DNA from: Zoroaster sp. YZ-2022 | Lineage: Eukaryota > Echinodermata > Asteroidea > Forcipulatida > Zoroasteridae | DNA: 64,000 bases | Direction of reading: 5' to 3' | Assembly (NCBI GenBank): GCA_029582265.1 | Contig: CM055837.1 | Coordinates: forward strand, 14,960,777 to 15,024,776 | Shown here: positions 1 through 13,090 of the stretch, in pieces | Numbering within the stretch: the first letter of the stretch is position 1 | Layout: each line of letters starts with the position of its first letter | Made by a program: the position numbers and the translations under genes | The notes under the pieces: model-generated | The model's database searches: none | Seen by the model: only the letters and a program-made list of their open reading frames with translations | Told to the model about the DNA's origin: nothing

Positions 1-95
1 CTTAAAAAATGGCGGCCGTGTGTCCTTGTTGTCGGCACGGTGTCACGTGATATGTGCGCCACGGACGAATCTACCGTTGACGACTGTTGACGTCC

Positions 96-338
96 TTTAT
101 ATACTGAGCATCAAAAGAAACTTATCAAATCTTTTGAAGGACGCTCATTAAAATCCTCCACGGAAAAATGAAAAATATTTGAACCCAGGTAAACTACAGT
201 AATCTTGTTTATTGACATGTGTTTAGTAAAGATTACTGAAGTTTACCCGTGTTCAAATATTTTTAATTTTTCCGTGGAGGATTTGAATGAGTGTCCTTCC
301 AAAGATTTGATAAGTTTCTTTTGATTCTCAGTATATGA
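96..338. repeat. Long palindrome (foldback), arms of about 110 bp
   Basis: The left arm from 96 (TATATACTGAGCATCAAAAG onward) is repeated as its reverse complement ending at about 338, with roughly 90 percent match over some 110 bp. The spacer of about 25 bp includes TTATTGACATGTG. No coding sequence. Probably a foldback MITE; flanking duplication not established. Confidence 0.8.
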
Positions 339-399
339 AACTTGTCTTAAATATATGGGCGTCCATGACTTCAATAATGTCCATGTCTTCAATATTCGA

Positions 400-720
400 A
401 GTTACGTCCATTATACAGAGGGCGCTGTTCAAAACTTTTATATTTGTGTTGGTCTTTTATATATTTGTTTTTGACACTTTATATATTTGCGTTTCATCCT
501 TTATATATTTGGGTTGGTCTTTTATATAATTGTTTTTGGTCCTTTATATATATTTGTTGATCCTTTTTATATTTGTCTGTGATCCTTTATATATTTGTAT
601 TGGTCCTTTATATATGGTTTTGCTCTTAAAAATATATGGTTTTGCTCTTAAATATATGGTTTTGCTCTTAAATTAAATATATGAATTTGCTCTTAAATAT
701 ATAGTTTTGCTCTTCTATAT
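400..720 (+). repeat. Degenerate TTTATATATTTG tandem repeats
   Basis: A loose 20-30 bp motif, roughly TCCTTTATATATTTGTNTTGG, is repeated about ten times, grading into TATGGTTTTGCTCTTAAA units near 620-700. Spacing is uneven, so this is an old or slippage-eroded array. Confidence 0.7.
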
Positions 721-1041
721 TTAGTTTAGTCTTATATTTTTGGTAAATGCTCATTTAGTCATATACGGCACCTCATAATTATGGCAAGTTTGATTGAGAT
801 AGGTCAAAGCATGCCAGAGTAATGGAGGGTTGTTTGATCTCCTCCCACCCCCCATGCTAAGGATAATGAATTAAGGTCAATCTGGAGGGGGCTTAAACAG
901 TGGCCCTAAACAGACAGTGCAACCCAAAATTTTCAATGTTAACATCTATTTTCATGTTTAGGACATCCTAAGGAACAAAACAAATATTGGTGGCGCTGGG
1001 TTATGGGGGGTGCACGGTAGACCCCTCCAGCCCACAGACTG

Positions 1042-2106
1042 TGGGCCGAAATAATAAAAGTTAGCAATTGCTTCCTAGCAAAAGGTGTAAGCAATAGCAA
1101 ATGGTTATCAAGTAAAAGCTCTAGGTCAAGCAATTGCTGAAAAATGTATAAATAACCTTCTTCTTTGACTAGCACCTGTTGCTTGGCTGGGTTAGTAATT
1201 GCTTATGGGTATAACAATGATGGGAGGTCAGTTCCGGTTAGCCTAGTGGTTGTATATGAGGCATGTGTTAGTAGTCTGCGAATACATCAGCAACATGGAT
1301 GCTGCCGAAGAATTGGGGAATGGTACAAATAGTGAGCAATCTTTGAACGAACTGTTCGTTAGTATAATCAAAGAGTACCCTGTTCTAATCGAGAAAAGTT
1401 GCCGGGGGCAAAAGACATGAAGACAAATGCACTTAAAAAAGCACAAAATGTCAATTGCTACCAACACTGGTAAAGCCATGGATGAGAAGCAAATTTTGAC
1501 AAAGATAGCAAACATAAAAGGTCAAGTGAAGAAGAAAACAGATGGAATGCAAACAGGAAATAGGAAGATTGTTTTGGTTCCATGGGAACAAGATCTGTAC
1601 AACATCTTCAAAGGGGATGAAAACCCGACTATTACGAAGATGCCATGCGCCATTTCTACTGGTTTCAAACCAAGTACTTCGACTGCTGCAGAGGTCCATC
1701 AGGTTCGTCCTTTATATTCAAATTTGGAAGCGTTTAAATGTTTGTCGTGAACAATCATTCATTAGCATGTATCCGTTTGTATGTTTGTATATGTTTACAT
1801 GCATAAACTCGGCCATGATGGCAGGAGTAATGCAACATATGCAAGTGTTAGCAAATGCGTAAGCTCCTCATTGAGGATCTTGTAAAAATACTAGCAAGTG
1901 CTACAAGTTATTAGTAAAAGGTCTGGTTTATTTATATGCTTCCAAGCAAGTGCTAGTCTCTCTAGTAATTGCTTAAAAAACATAGCAATTGCTTTTGCTA
2001 ACTACTGGAAGCAATTACTTGCAAGTAATTGCTCACTTTTATTCATGAAGATTTAAGAAAATGACTAGTATAAAAAGCAATTGCTACTTTTTATTAATTC
2101 GGCCCT
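1042..2106 (+). mobile_element. Harbinger-type element copy 1 with a broken Myb/SANT-like ORF
   Basis: The inverted ends are GGGCCGAAATAATAAAAGTT and the reverse complement of the sequence finishing at GGCCC (2106). Inside, from about 1295, is a frame starting MDAAEELGN and continuing ELFVSIIKEYPVLIEK, then after a frameshift near 1400 MSIATNTGKAMDEK and KIANIKGQVKKKTD. The same protein is intact in the copy at 27682-28922. A Lys-rich helical protein of this kind resembles the Myb/SANT-like accessory protein of PIF/Harbinger elements, but that is inference. Confidence 0.65.
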
Positions 2107-2132
2107 ATAACTTCCGACGACAGTGTTAACTC

Positions 2133-2784
2133 AATAGGCCGTATTCATAAAAATAAGTAATTACTTACTAGTAAATGCTATAAGTAAAAGCAACAGCTAG
2201 GTAAGTAAAAGGTCTAGTCTAAGCAATTGCTAAAAATCTTATTCATAACCATTTGCTAAATGATTACAGTTGTTACTTGCCTCGGCTAGTAAGTTCTCAA
2301 GTAGTTGCTATTGTACTACAGTACCATCCACGAGTCTCGGTATTTGGTGGTATGAAGGTGTTTGCAAGCCATTTCACATTTTCTTTGTCAAACCTAAATA
2401 AAGTTCTGTAAGTGCTAGGGTTGACTTCATAACGATTAAGCCTGATGTTATACACCTTAGGTTGTGGTCTTGGACGTAAAAACATGGCAGAAAATGTGAT
2501 ATGTCTGTATTGCCTAAACAGCAAGCCATAAATTAGGTGCTTGTACAATCACTAGTAAATGCTAGTCGAAGGTCATTTTTATGAATACAAATTGAAGTAG
2601 GTGCTAATTTCTCTAGCATTTACTTATAAGTAAAAAGCAATTACTAATGCTTAAAATTTGTAGCTTTTACTTGAAAGTCATTGCTTATTTCTATGAATAC
2701 ACATTTAAGTAAAAGGTTAGTAAAAGGGGGTTGTTACTTTAGTAAAAGCAATTACTTATTTTTATGAATACGGCCTATTGTGAT
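2133..2784 (-). mobile_element. Harbinger-like MITE with transposase N-terminal fragment
   Basis: Inverted ends CAATAGGCCGTATTCAT and ATGAATACGGCCTATTG enclose sequence rich in AGTAAAAGCAATTACT motifs. On the minus strand at 2297-2548 a fragment reads PKVYNIRLNRYEVNP, FRFDKENVKWLANTFIPP and NTETRG, which resembles the start of a HARBI1/PIF transposase. The fragment is short and the catalytic region is missing. Confidence 0.6.
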
Positions 2785-2911
2785 CTGCCCCAATTAGAAC
2801 AACTGGCTTGACTTTGTGTGCAGAGAATGGAATGCCCCTCAGGTGGGGCCATTTCGCCTTTAGCCTTTCAGCGGAGAAAGTGTATTCAAACAACTGCAAG
2901 TTGTGGGACTC

Positions 2912-5054
2912 ACGGAAACGTACTTATACATTCGTATTCGTGTACATGAGAAAGTATTCATACTCGTAAATTTAAAAAAATCCTAAATTTTGCCTGTGTG
3001 AGTTTCGGCTAAAAATTGAATAAATAATATTCTACCTACGAAATGTTAAGCTCGCTCAAACAGCTATGCCTAATCACTCGCGTTTCAATGTATATTTGCA
3101 TACGTCTGGTGTTCTCTTTGTAATTCATTGTGTCAATGTTGCTTAGCGTGTGTTCCTTCCTCCATGGTTGCACAGGCCTGGTGTGGACCGTGAAACGTAA
3201 ATACCGCCCGCATCAACCCCAAAAGATATATTCACAATCTTTACATCATCTTATAGACCTGTCGATCGAACACAGACATGATCTCAATATGACTCAATGA
3301 GAATAAAATGACCGTAGCGACATCTTATCGTTTCAAAAATATGTTTGATGGCGTCATCACAGATCAGAGCGCCACCTAGTACGATGATAAAAACATGAAG
3401 TGTATTGTTTTCGCGATAAATTCGTCGCCGTTTTCACGAAGTGACGAATCGGCCCACACAACTGCAAGTCCATGTTTTGAGATAATCGCCTTTGAAGTTT
3501 AACTGTTTTTGAAGTCGCAATTTGAAGACTTGGCAACTATGGTTTTTTTGGACAAGTTTCACGAGGAAGAAGGAGAAAAGAAAAAAAGGAAAAAAAGAAG
3601 AAAAAACGAACAATTTCAGAGGTGTTCGCGCTGTCGCACGAACACCTAAAAAGTAACTCTATCGGGCTAATGGAATAACAATAGGGGAGATGTAGATGGT
3701 CAACAGCTTTATACCTTTCACCATTATCTCAACTATACTGGCTTTAAAAAACTTTACGTTTCTAAGTATAAAAGAGCTTTCATTTGTGTGCTAAAGTTTC
3801 CGATATAATAAATCCATCACCCCCTCTCCCACCAGTTACTAATGTTGTGCTTATATTTACTGAGTTTTGTTGATGACAACAATTATGTAAATCGCAAACA
3901 AAATTAATGGACCACAGTCCACAATTGTTATATTTTCCTGGATTTTAATCAGTAACACTTAATCGTCCTTTTCGAGGACAATCACGTGTCCAATATTATT
4001 TGATTTTAAAGATGAATACTCTGTGTTCATATAAAATTAAAAAAATTTAATTGTTTTGTTTACGTCTGTATTTTTTTTTTACAAAATAATAGACCAGGGC
4101 ATAAATAAAGAGTAGGTGAATAAAATTGGTTTATGACGCACAGTGGTAAGTGCGTTTCCAGTCAAGTAATGGCCCCTATTGACCGTTCAACAATGTTGTG
4201 GTCGATTATTTCCATGTAGATGAGAAAACTAGTAAATAATTAGCATACAAGCATCTTAATCAGTAATAACGATGATATCGCTTAGTGGTAGTTGTCCACA
4301 TAAAAGAAAGTTCAGTCAATATATGTTTACAAAAAAGCATTTTGGTCAAACTTTAAATGTTGCAAGCAAAATAAAGTTGTTTATGGTGTCTGACATTGTT
4401 ACTAACAGCCTTTGAATTGTTTATGTTGTTTATTATTTATTTATTTTTGCTAGGAAGGCGAAATAAAAACGTGAACGAACAATACTAGAACCACGAAGGA
4501 CATTACCTATGCATCATTGATTCAATGATTGCCAAGCGTGTTCACTAGCAAAATTAGACGCAAGGCACGCAAGCATAACTGTTCAAGAGAACAAAAGGTT
4601 TCGTAGTGACAGGGTAATTATAAAACGTTTTCACCTATTTACCCTGGTTTGAAGTTGCCGTGGTAAATTCAGTTGTACAAAAAACACTTTGTTATGCAAA
4701 TTGAGCACAGTAGCGTGTTATTGGTTTTTTGTATATTATTATTCTTTGGGGGACTGGGAAGTCGAAGTAAAAATGCGAACGAATAATATATTAATTGGAA
4801 CTATGCAGGGCATTGCCTATGCACAAGACGCTAGGCAATATGGATTCAATGGTTGCCAAGCAAACACTAGATGGAAGCAAAAAAAATTCAAACACGAGTG
4901 ATTAGGCATAGCTGTTTATTGAGCGAGCTTTTGCGTTTCGTAGGTAGAATATTATTTATTATTTTTTTAAAGCCAAAACCAGGCAAATTAGCATTTGTGT
5001 AAATAATTTACTTTGTCATGTGCACGAGTACGAGTATATAAGTACGTTTCCATG
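2912..5054. mobile_element. Long-TIR foldback DNA element, non-coding
   Basis: About 170 bp at 2914-3090 (GGAAACGTACTTATA onward, including CAGCTATGCCTAATCACTCG) recur inverted at 4880-5052. The arms are about 80 percent alike. No transposase was recognised between them. Inside, about 160 bp at 4430-4600 recur in diverged direct form at 4725-4880. Confidence 0.75.
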
Positions 5055-5059
5055 ATTAA

Positions 5060-8000
5060 AATGACGAATTCTTATACATGTATAAACCTGATTCAAAATG
5101 CATGTATTCACAAAATTAAAACAATTGTAATGCGTATCATTGGTATTCATGCATAGGCCTAAGGCCAAAAAAATAGTTGTGTTTCCTATTTTTTGCTCTA
5201 AATTTGTTTAGCCAAAAATATTAGGGTGGGATGACGGTCAATTTTTTTAGTATTTTTTATTATTTTATTTTATTTTTGCGCACTCATTTGTAACAGGTAA
5301 TAAGTGACAATGTCAGATTTAATACTGTACATGTTAATACTACCTATCAGCACTGTATATTCACTGGTTGAGTGGTTTAAGAATATCTGAATTTAGAAAG
5401 CAGATGCTTGTGAGTACAAATACACAAGACCATGGCCACTTCTTTTTCAAAGGCTTCCGTTAACACCCATTTATTGTTTACCGACATGTCAAGCAAAACA
5501 AACATGACATTTACACTCGGTATGACTACAAAAACCTGCAATATGTTACTGTTGTGTTTCATTACTTTGTCTTCTATAAATATGCAGAAATAAAGAAAAT
5601 AAAATATACATGTATTCCATGTTTTATGTTGTTTACTTTGTTATAAAGGCTGTATTTGCATATTTTCAGTTGTGTCTAATACAGCCAGGAAAAAAACGAG
5701 ATAAATTAAATTGCACTTCAGAATATACTTTTTTCTTCTGTTTATGAACAATGGTAGCACCTAAAAACCTGTAAAAAAGTAAATATAAATATAAACAAAT
5801 AAATAAATGTTTGTAGATATCACGCATCCTACTTTTCTTTCAATGTTTTGGTCAGATGATGTACGTGTACCTGTAATTTAGATTTGTCCTTGCTATTTTT
5901 ACATGTGTAAGTTCAGGGTTTGCCCTTAACTTTTGTTTTTCAATGTCCAGCAGGACCAGTACTGTATAGGCTTGAATTGTGACTGGTCCGCCAGGTTTGA
6001 ACTGGCCCATCATATACGGCGTGTGCACGCATTATTCAATCAGTTTCATATAAAAATTATGTTTTGGACAAGTCAGACATCAGAGTTACTCTAATTATAG
6101 TTAATACACTGTCTAGCACAGCCACATATCAGTTATGAATGAAGAAGTACCATGGAAATACACATACCAACAATAACTTGATTACGGTCAGTAATGTTAG
6201 TTATTGGAAAACGAAACAATTTTATAAAAGGGCGGCTTATATGCTGAGGTATGAAGAATAAATCATGCACATGTAAGCAAAGATCGATCGTTTGTAAAAT
6301 AACTTAAGGTGTAAAAAACTTCTGTTCTAACAAACAAACAACAGAAACCTGCAAAACATGGCATGTAAAATACTGATTGTCACAAAAGAATTTATCGTCC
6401 AAGAAATTACATTCTCATCCAGCGCGCTATTTTGATCCATTCATTGGAAGGCACTCAGACTATACTAGCTCACTGCAGTTAGCACGTGTGTGCAATGCCC
6501 TATGCATAGCGCGTAACAAATATTTCTATTGGTCAAATGAGAACAATACGTCATCATATAACCAATAGACATATTCGTTACGCGCTGTGTGCAATGCCTA
6601 TAGCGCGTAAAATGTTTTCTTATTGGTCGAACGAGAACACATACCTTGTCATACAAGTACAACCAACAGAAATATTTTTTACGCGATTTGGATCATGTCA
6701 CTCACAAAATGTGAACATAGGCCTCGTGCGTCTGAAGTGCCGCTCGCCTGAAAATTATCATGACGCTCTGATTATTCTTAGACAGTTTTGAGGCAAGTCC
6801 AATAAAGACAGAATAAATTAACTCAGTCTTGCGGTTTCTTTCTTAATTGCACACTCTTTAATTGGCTTTGTCGGAATAAAAAAAAATAAAAAAATAAAAT
6901 ACAGGACGATGTACACAAAAAATTAGGCTTGGCACCATAATTTTTTATTATTTTTTCGAATAATAGTTCTGCGTGATTTTCTAGTTTGGGTCGGATAATC
7001 GGCATCGTAATAAATACTGCCCATGGGATACAGAATGTGTGCATGTGAATACATGTACACGTTGATCATGCCGGGACCATCCTTACACATGATAATAGCA
7101 CTGATGATCGTATATAACTATTGGTCGGCCCAATTTCCCTCCAGCCTCGGTTTGGACTGGTGTACTCGTATGGAAGAACATGATGATGGGGATACTTACT
7201 GTGATAATGACGAGCCATAGGTCTTGTCATTGGGTCGAATTACACCAGGAGCTACAGACTTTGACTTGGAAAGTTTGGGTGACCCTCAGGAATTTTGGCT
7301 CCTTTTCAATATCTCAAAAAATACTACCTTTATGAAGAATGAACCAGTAATAAGTCAGCTATCGTTTGAATGTATCACCAACGATCAATACCGATAAAAA
7401 TACTGAAATTTTGACTCTTTTGCTCTGACAGTATATTACAATAAAAATCAAATAAAGGCATAACAATTATAAATTGTTGTTGCTATACTGAGGGCATCAT
7501 AGGGCTCCTGACCTGAAGCAAGTTCAAGATTTGCATATTCCTCAAAAAATAATAATAAAATAAAAAACACCACTTTGACAAGACGAGAAATGTTGACAAC
7601 TGTTATGCACAAATCGACTATGAAAATGCATCTTATCCTAATGTGACATAACTGAATTGCTCATGAATATGCAAAATGTCATTAGAGTATAGACCAAACA
7701 GTACCAAAATGTATCAAAGACGCAACACACTGGCAATTAAAAGGTAGAAAGTGATGACAATATGAATACAGAGTTGTGCACAATAATTTCAAGTTAAAAT
7801 AATTTCTATTTCACAGTCCCTTTAAGATAGAGAAGTGATGTCAACACAGATACACAGTTTTGTATTGTGGTTTTTGCATTGTGGTTTAAAGGGAAGGTTC
7901 AACCTTGGTAATGACATAATTACTGAATTATAATCCTGAAGCTAACATAATGGGAAGATGGTAAAGGTACAATTCATTCTGATAAAAAATCTACTAAAGG

Positions 8001-8095
8001 TATTCTCATTTCAAAGAAAACACAAAAACAAACTCGCAAAGAAATTGTTCTTCATACTATCACGATTATATTCAGTTTGTTCACAAGTACTATAC
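5060..8095. other. Intergenic sequence without recognised genes
   Basis: AT-rich, with scattered stop codons in all frames. At 6500-6640 there are two direct copies and one inverted copy of a GCGCGTAACAAATATTTC-like motif beside an ATTGGTC motif. A fragment of a dispersed repeat (TTTAAAGGGAAGGT then TTGGTAATG) starts near 7887. Nothing else is supported. Confidence 0.6.
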
Positions 8096-8099
8096 TTCC

Positions 8100-8358
8100 A
8101 TGGGCGGATCCAGAACATTTTTAGGGGGGGCTGAGAATCAAAAACAATTATTTTTCAGTACTACAAAAATTACAATGAAATAATCAAAGGGAGAGAAAAA
8201 CAAAGCACAGTGACGGAATGGTGGTGCGTTCTCCCCTCCCCTCCCCTCTCTCTCTCTCTTTTTCTCTCCTTTTTTTATTTTTTTAAATTTTTTTTAAACG
8301 ATTTTAGGGGGCTACAGCCCCCTTAGCCCCTGCCCCCCCCCCCTGTATCCGCCAATGA
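8100..8358. mobile_element. MITE with GGCGGATCCAG ends
   Basis: The left end TGGGCGGATCCAG and the right end CTGTATCCGCCAA are inverted repeats. Next to each end are G-rich and C-rich runs. About 250 bp, non-coding. The 8-bp target duplication expected for hAT was not found, so the family is uncertain. Confidence 0.6.
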
Positions 8359-8550
8359 CTTCAGTAGGCTGATTGATTTTACTGAAATAGAATGCATACA
8401 TATATAACTTGTGACAAAATAAATCTCTACCTGCTTTGGATTTGACATTTTGAATGGCCTCGTCCCAGCAGCCCTAGACTCCACACACTCAAATTTGTAT
8501 TTATTTTTTTAATGAAACAATGAGACAAAGACAGTTTATTTGACTCTTAC

Positions 8551-8662
8551 CTGTGAGATTCATACACCAGGATAGCTGGCAAAATGAGAAGATTGTTACG
8601 AGTCCGAAGAAAATAATCGCCGAGTTTTTCTCCTGCGAAATTCCCTCGCCGAAAGCCATCAT
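8551..8662 (-). CDS. Possible first coding exon of an unidentified membrane or secreted protein
   Basis: On the minus strand two adjacent ATGs open a frame that reads MMAFGEGISQEKN, then a hydrophobic stretch SAIIFFGLVTIFSF, then CQLSWCMNLT plus one base at a good donor GTAAGA. The segment is richer in CG than its surroundings and looks like a signal peptide or signal anchor. A possible next exon at about 8431-8472 (acceptor TCTAG, donor GTAGAG) continues the frame, but its acceptor tract is poor. I do not recognise the protein, and no further exons were found downstream on this strand. It may be a chance open frame; a plus-strand frame also spans it. Confidence 0.3.
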
Positions 8663-8939
8663 GGAAAAGCTACAGCCGTTTGCTGGTATCAGAAGAGTCG
8701 CCTATTCAGAGAATCAGGAATGCAATGAGGACAATTTTATCTTTACCAATCTCTACCTTTTCATGTGGGAGGAGAATTCAGCGTTGCGGCCTGTCAGTCA
8801 AACAACATGCGTCAGATTGACCAATTATAGGGTAAGACCTATCTCTGACAACTGTTGCTATGTCATATATCCTCCGTCAAGCTTTATGCAGAAATTCCTT
8901 GTAGGTGGCATGGTCGTAATAGCCATTTTTGCGTGAAAT

Positions 8940-10300
8940 AATGTAACCTTACTATGTTTATAGTGAAACCCCCTTCTTCACGCTAGAGCACAACTAGAAC
9001 AATATCTCCTTGATCAGCGCTAGTCTGGGGACGTTAAGAGTAAAAATGAATTGAATGCACTTCAGTCTTCAGCCAAAATAGTCTTTGGGAAAGTGTTCAT
9101 GAGGTGCGATATACTTAGAACTGACAGGGTTGTACCATGGAGGAAGGAACACACCTCCATGGTTGTACACAGAGATTAATTGCATACGTCTTGACGGTAC
9201 GCTATCCCTGTGCCCATTGGGTGAGGGGAACTAGAGTTTAATGTGGTTGAATTTAAAAGAATCAATGTGTGGTCCTAAGAAAACAAAAATTACGGTTCTA
9301 CAGAGAAGTGTCATCCAACTATATATAATAATATCAAGAAGCTTACTTATTAAGGTAGGAATTCGACTTAGGTTAAGAGAAGCAAACAACAACAAACAAT
9401 AACAACAAAATGAGAAGGGGCTTTTGGTTAACATGTGTTTATAGTACTTTTATTTCATCTTATTCTATTGGACAACATTATAATCATTTGACAACCTGTG
9501 ATTGTAGGCATATTTTGTTAACCCTTTCAGAACCAGAAGCCACAATTTACCCTTTTGATATATGTTGTTTATATCTCCGGAAAACTACTCTCGATCACCA
9601 TGAAAAAATGTTTTTGTTATTTTATTGGAGGTCTGCGGTTGTCGTGACAACAATTATTTAAACTTACATGTACTTCCACTTTACTTCAGCTTTATTCTAA
9701 TTAAGGCGTGACAAAAATCCAATTTGACCGCAATTGCTTGCAAAAACTGTTCGTAATAATATTTAGTTTTAAATAGTGAAATGGATTTTGAAAAAGACTA
9801 CTTCTTGCATTATTTATTAAAAATTATTCAAAATTCCAGTAAAATGCTTCTGCTTCAACCAAAAACGGCAAACATTAAATATTATAGCCCTCATGTTGAC
9901 CAAAGTAATATTAGAGATTTGGTATAGCGAAACATATGTCACAATTTTCATGACATTGGGTCAAAGAAAGAGGTGGACAAAATTCAAACCCATTTGTTTT
10001 GACCAAAAACAACATTAAATGGATACATTGCTCCTGTAAGCTGTAACTTCAGTGGAAATGATTTACATTGTTGGAAACTTTTGTTGACAAAGTAACATTA
10101 TATCAATACTAAGTTTCATGAATATCCGCCAGGAAGTTTAAAGAATATGGAGGGAACATTATGTGACCCCTCCAAAAAGTTAAGGTAGCTCTATTCCATC
10201 TGTCCCACAGAGAGAAATTTTGCTTAAAATTGTACTTAGTTATCTTTATATGTTTTATCACAGTTCAGTATCACAAATACTCAATAGTTACATTGTGCAA
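8940..10300. other. Intergenic sequence without recognised genes
   Basis: AT-rich sequence. A short hairpin at 9130-9170 pairs TGTACCATGGAGG with CCTCCATGGTTGTACA. No exon or element boundary was recognised elsewhere. Confidence 0.55.
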
Positions 10301-10309
10301 AAGCAGGTG

Positions 10310-12330
10310 ATGTTGAAACGTCTGGCAGAATTAGTGAATTTGCTATGTTTTTTTACTCAGTCATAAACAGTTTTTATTTATTTATTAAACGTTCGTTTTT
10401 TGTGGGGGTTTTCAAAATCTTGCAGAAACTGTTAATTTATAAATAAATTTCGGTAACAAACGATAATTATTTGAAAACAGCAACTGGGGCGATATAAAAC
10501 GAATCAAATTGTTTGATTAAGGCAGACTTTCATGTTGAAAAAGCCGCATTAAAAAAAATTGTAACTGAATGTCTCATAGCCAGTGTTACTATGTGAAAAT
10601 AATATACAATCTTGGACACAAATCATTCGATTTGTTGTAAATCTTCAATAAATTAAAACTTTAAATATAGAATACATTAAGGAACCATAATCATTTTACT
10701 TTGTGAAACAATCAGCAATATTCTGAAAATGTTTATGCAAAATGTAAAGCCAAAATTCTAAACATTATTTACATATTTACAACACAAACTTATTTATAAT
10801 TAGTTTAAAATTATAATTCATTATAATTCATTTGTTCAATTTGTATAGTTTTATTTGACTACAAATTACCATTTCAAGCAATCATAGCTCTGTCTGTAAA
10901 CACTACAGTGATAATAAATAATATTACATAATAGTTATCTGAGAGTAAAAAGCTAAATTTATTTCATTATCTCACAACAATGATTGACAAATTTAGCAGA
11001 CACCAGTTAATTTGTTTTTAAAAACTCGTTATGCTTACCCAGAAAGCTTAATAATTTCGCCGAAATTTGTAAATTCTTGTATCTCAATGTAAACATTTAA
11101 ATTATATATCCTGTCAGCATATTTGTCGTCAAGTTGATGTGTGTATTGTTTTTGTTGTGTTAGTTATTGTTGTTTGTTTGTTTTTTTGCACTAATTTGAC
11201 CTATTATTTGCATGTTTATTAAATTTATTTACGTTGTTTATTTTATGTATTTTCTGGTGCAGTTATTTTTGCTTTATTATACTGGTATGATGATGATAAA
11301 AATATGTTCTTATTTGTTTTAATAGTCAATAACAATTTACAAAATTTAATGTTTCTGCCGTACGTAAAATGTCAGGCCGGTATCGTATGAAATTTGTAAC
11401 GCATTACGCGTTAATGTGAGTGCAAAATAATGTCAACATTTTGCAAAAGGGGTTAAATGACAACGTCTGGCAGAATTAGTCACTTTCTTATGTTTTGAAT
11501 CGCTCATCAACCGTTTTATTAACGTTCGTTTTTTCTCAAAATCTTGCAGAAACTATTAATTAATATAGGTAATCAAAGATAACTATTCGAAAACAGCAAC
11601 AGGGAGATAAAACGAAACAAATCGATTTATCAAGGCAGCATTTAATGTTGAATAAGTCTCGGTTAAAAACTTGTTACTAAATTTCTCATGACCAGTGTAT
11701 AACTATAAGAAATTAATATGAAATCTTGGCACAAATCATTCAAATTGATGTAAATTGCTGTAAAACTATTTTCTGTAAATATGGCGACACATTAAAGAAC
11801 CTTTTACTGATATTCTTTTTACTTTTACTTATTCCTTTTACTTGATATTCTGAAAAGATTCCTTACAAATTGACAACAAAAAACATAAAACATCTATAAA
11901 GTTTAAAATGATCATTATTTCTTCCAGGTTGCTCAACTTATATAGTTTTACTTGAGTGCGAATTACCATTTTCAAGCTATCGTAGTGATAATAAATAAAA
12001 TTACATAATAATTATCTGAGGGCAAAAACAACATTGCGCACAAATTTATTTTAATGTCACACAACAATGACCGACAAATTTAGCAGACACCAATTAATTT
12101 GTTTTTAAAGACTCGTTATGCTTACACCGAAAGATGAATAATTTCGCCGAAATTGTTCAATTCTGTTATTTGTCTAAAGGTAAACGTTTAAATTACAGAT
12201 CCTGTCAGTCTATATTTCGTAGTATTAGTTGTTGTTGTGTGTGTGTGTGTGTGTGTGTTTTCTTGTGTTACTTGAATTTTATTTAATTTATTTTGTTTAT
12301 ATTTTGCTTTATTATGCTGGTTATGATGAT
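10310..12330. repeat. Diverged tandem duplication, two copies of about 1 kb
   Basis: The order of motifs in copy 1 (from 10318) repeats in copy 2 (from 11463): CGTCTGGCAGAATTAGT, AACGTTCGTTTTTT, AAATCTTGCAGAAACT, the AACAGCAAC motif, AGCAGACACC, GACTCGTTATGCTTAC and TTTTGCTTTATTAT. Identity is roughly 75-80 percent with indels. No open frame is shared. Copy 2 contains a (TG)n run at 12228-12258. Confidence 0.8.
12228..12258. repeat. TG microsatellite
   Basis: A run of TTGTTG followed by about 11 TG units. Confidence 0.9.
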
Positions 12331-13090
12331 GAATATAATTTATTGGTCAAATGCAGCCATGCAGTTGAGGTGTGAACTGATAAGCACAATTCAGTTTGTT
12401 TTTTCTGATACGCTACAGTGTAGAAGAATACTTAACTTAAGTCTGTAAATAACACACCGTAAAAATGTAAAATGGCGGTGGCGCCGTAACGACTAATTAA
12501 TCTCCCATAGCACCCAATGATAAATACAAAATATCCAAAAATCATTTAAAAACACTTCCCAACAAATATTAGTTAATTAGCCCTGTACATGAGTTAATTG
12601 GCCCAGTACAAGCCCAAATAATGCCAGTACTGAGCCAATTAACTAATGTTTGTGGGGTGAGCTAAGTCCTACAAAGTTTAAAACCAATTAAAGATAAAAT
12701 ATTGATTGATTGATTGATGTCTATAACCTTTTAATTTAATGTGGATTGTCCAGAGGCCTGTCGAGTTATTTGCATTCCAATGAAAACCACCCTCTACACA
12801 AGTGAAAACGCCCATAAAAAGCATCCACTTGGAGAAAGGGCCTTACGCTTGAAATCGGATGAGGACCATGTAATTTTCAGGGCCTTGTATCCAAAACAGC
12901 AGCGTAGCCACGGGGGGCCTTGGGGGCACATTCCCCCACAAATTCCAAGTGCCACCCCAGGTGCCACCCCAGGTGCCCCCCACGAAAAATCCTGATAGTG
13001 CCCACCCCCCCCAAAAAAAAAAAAAAAAAAACACGAAAAACTCAACCCCCTGCCCCTTCCCCCCACCCCCACCCTCTGAAAAGCAATGCC

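Noticed and set aside
8553..8936. 127-codon plus-strand frame as a gene
   Set aside because: No recognised domain or splice context; the minus-strand exon candidate over the same bases is somewhat better supported.
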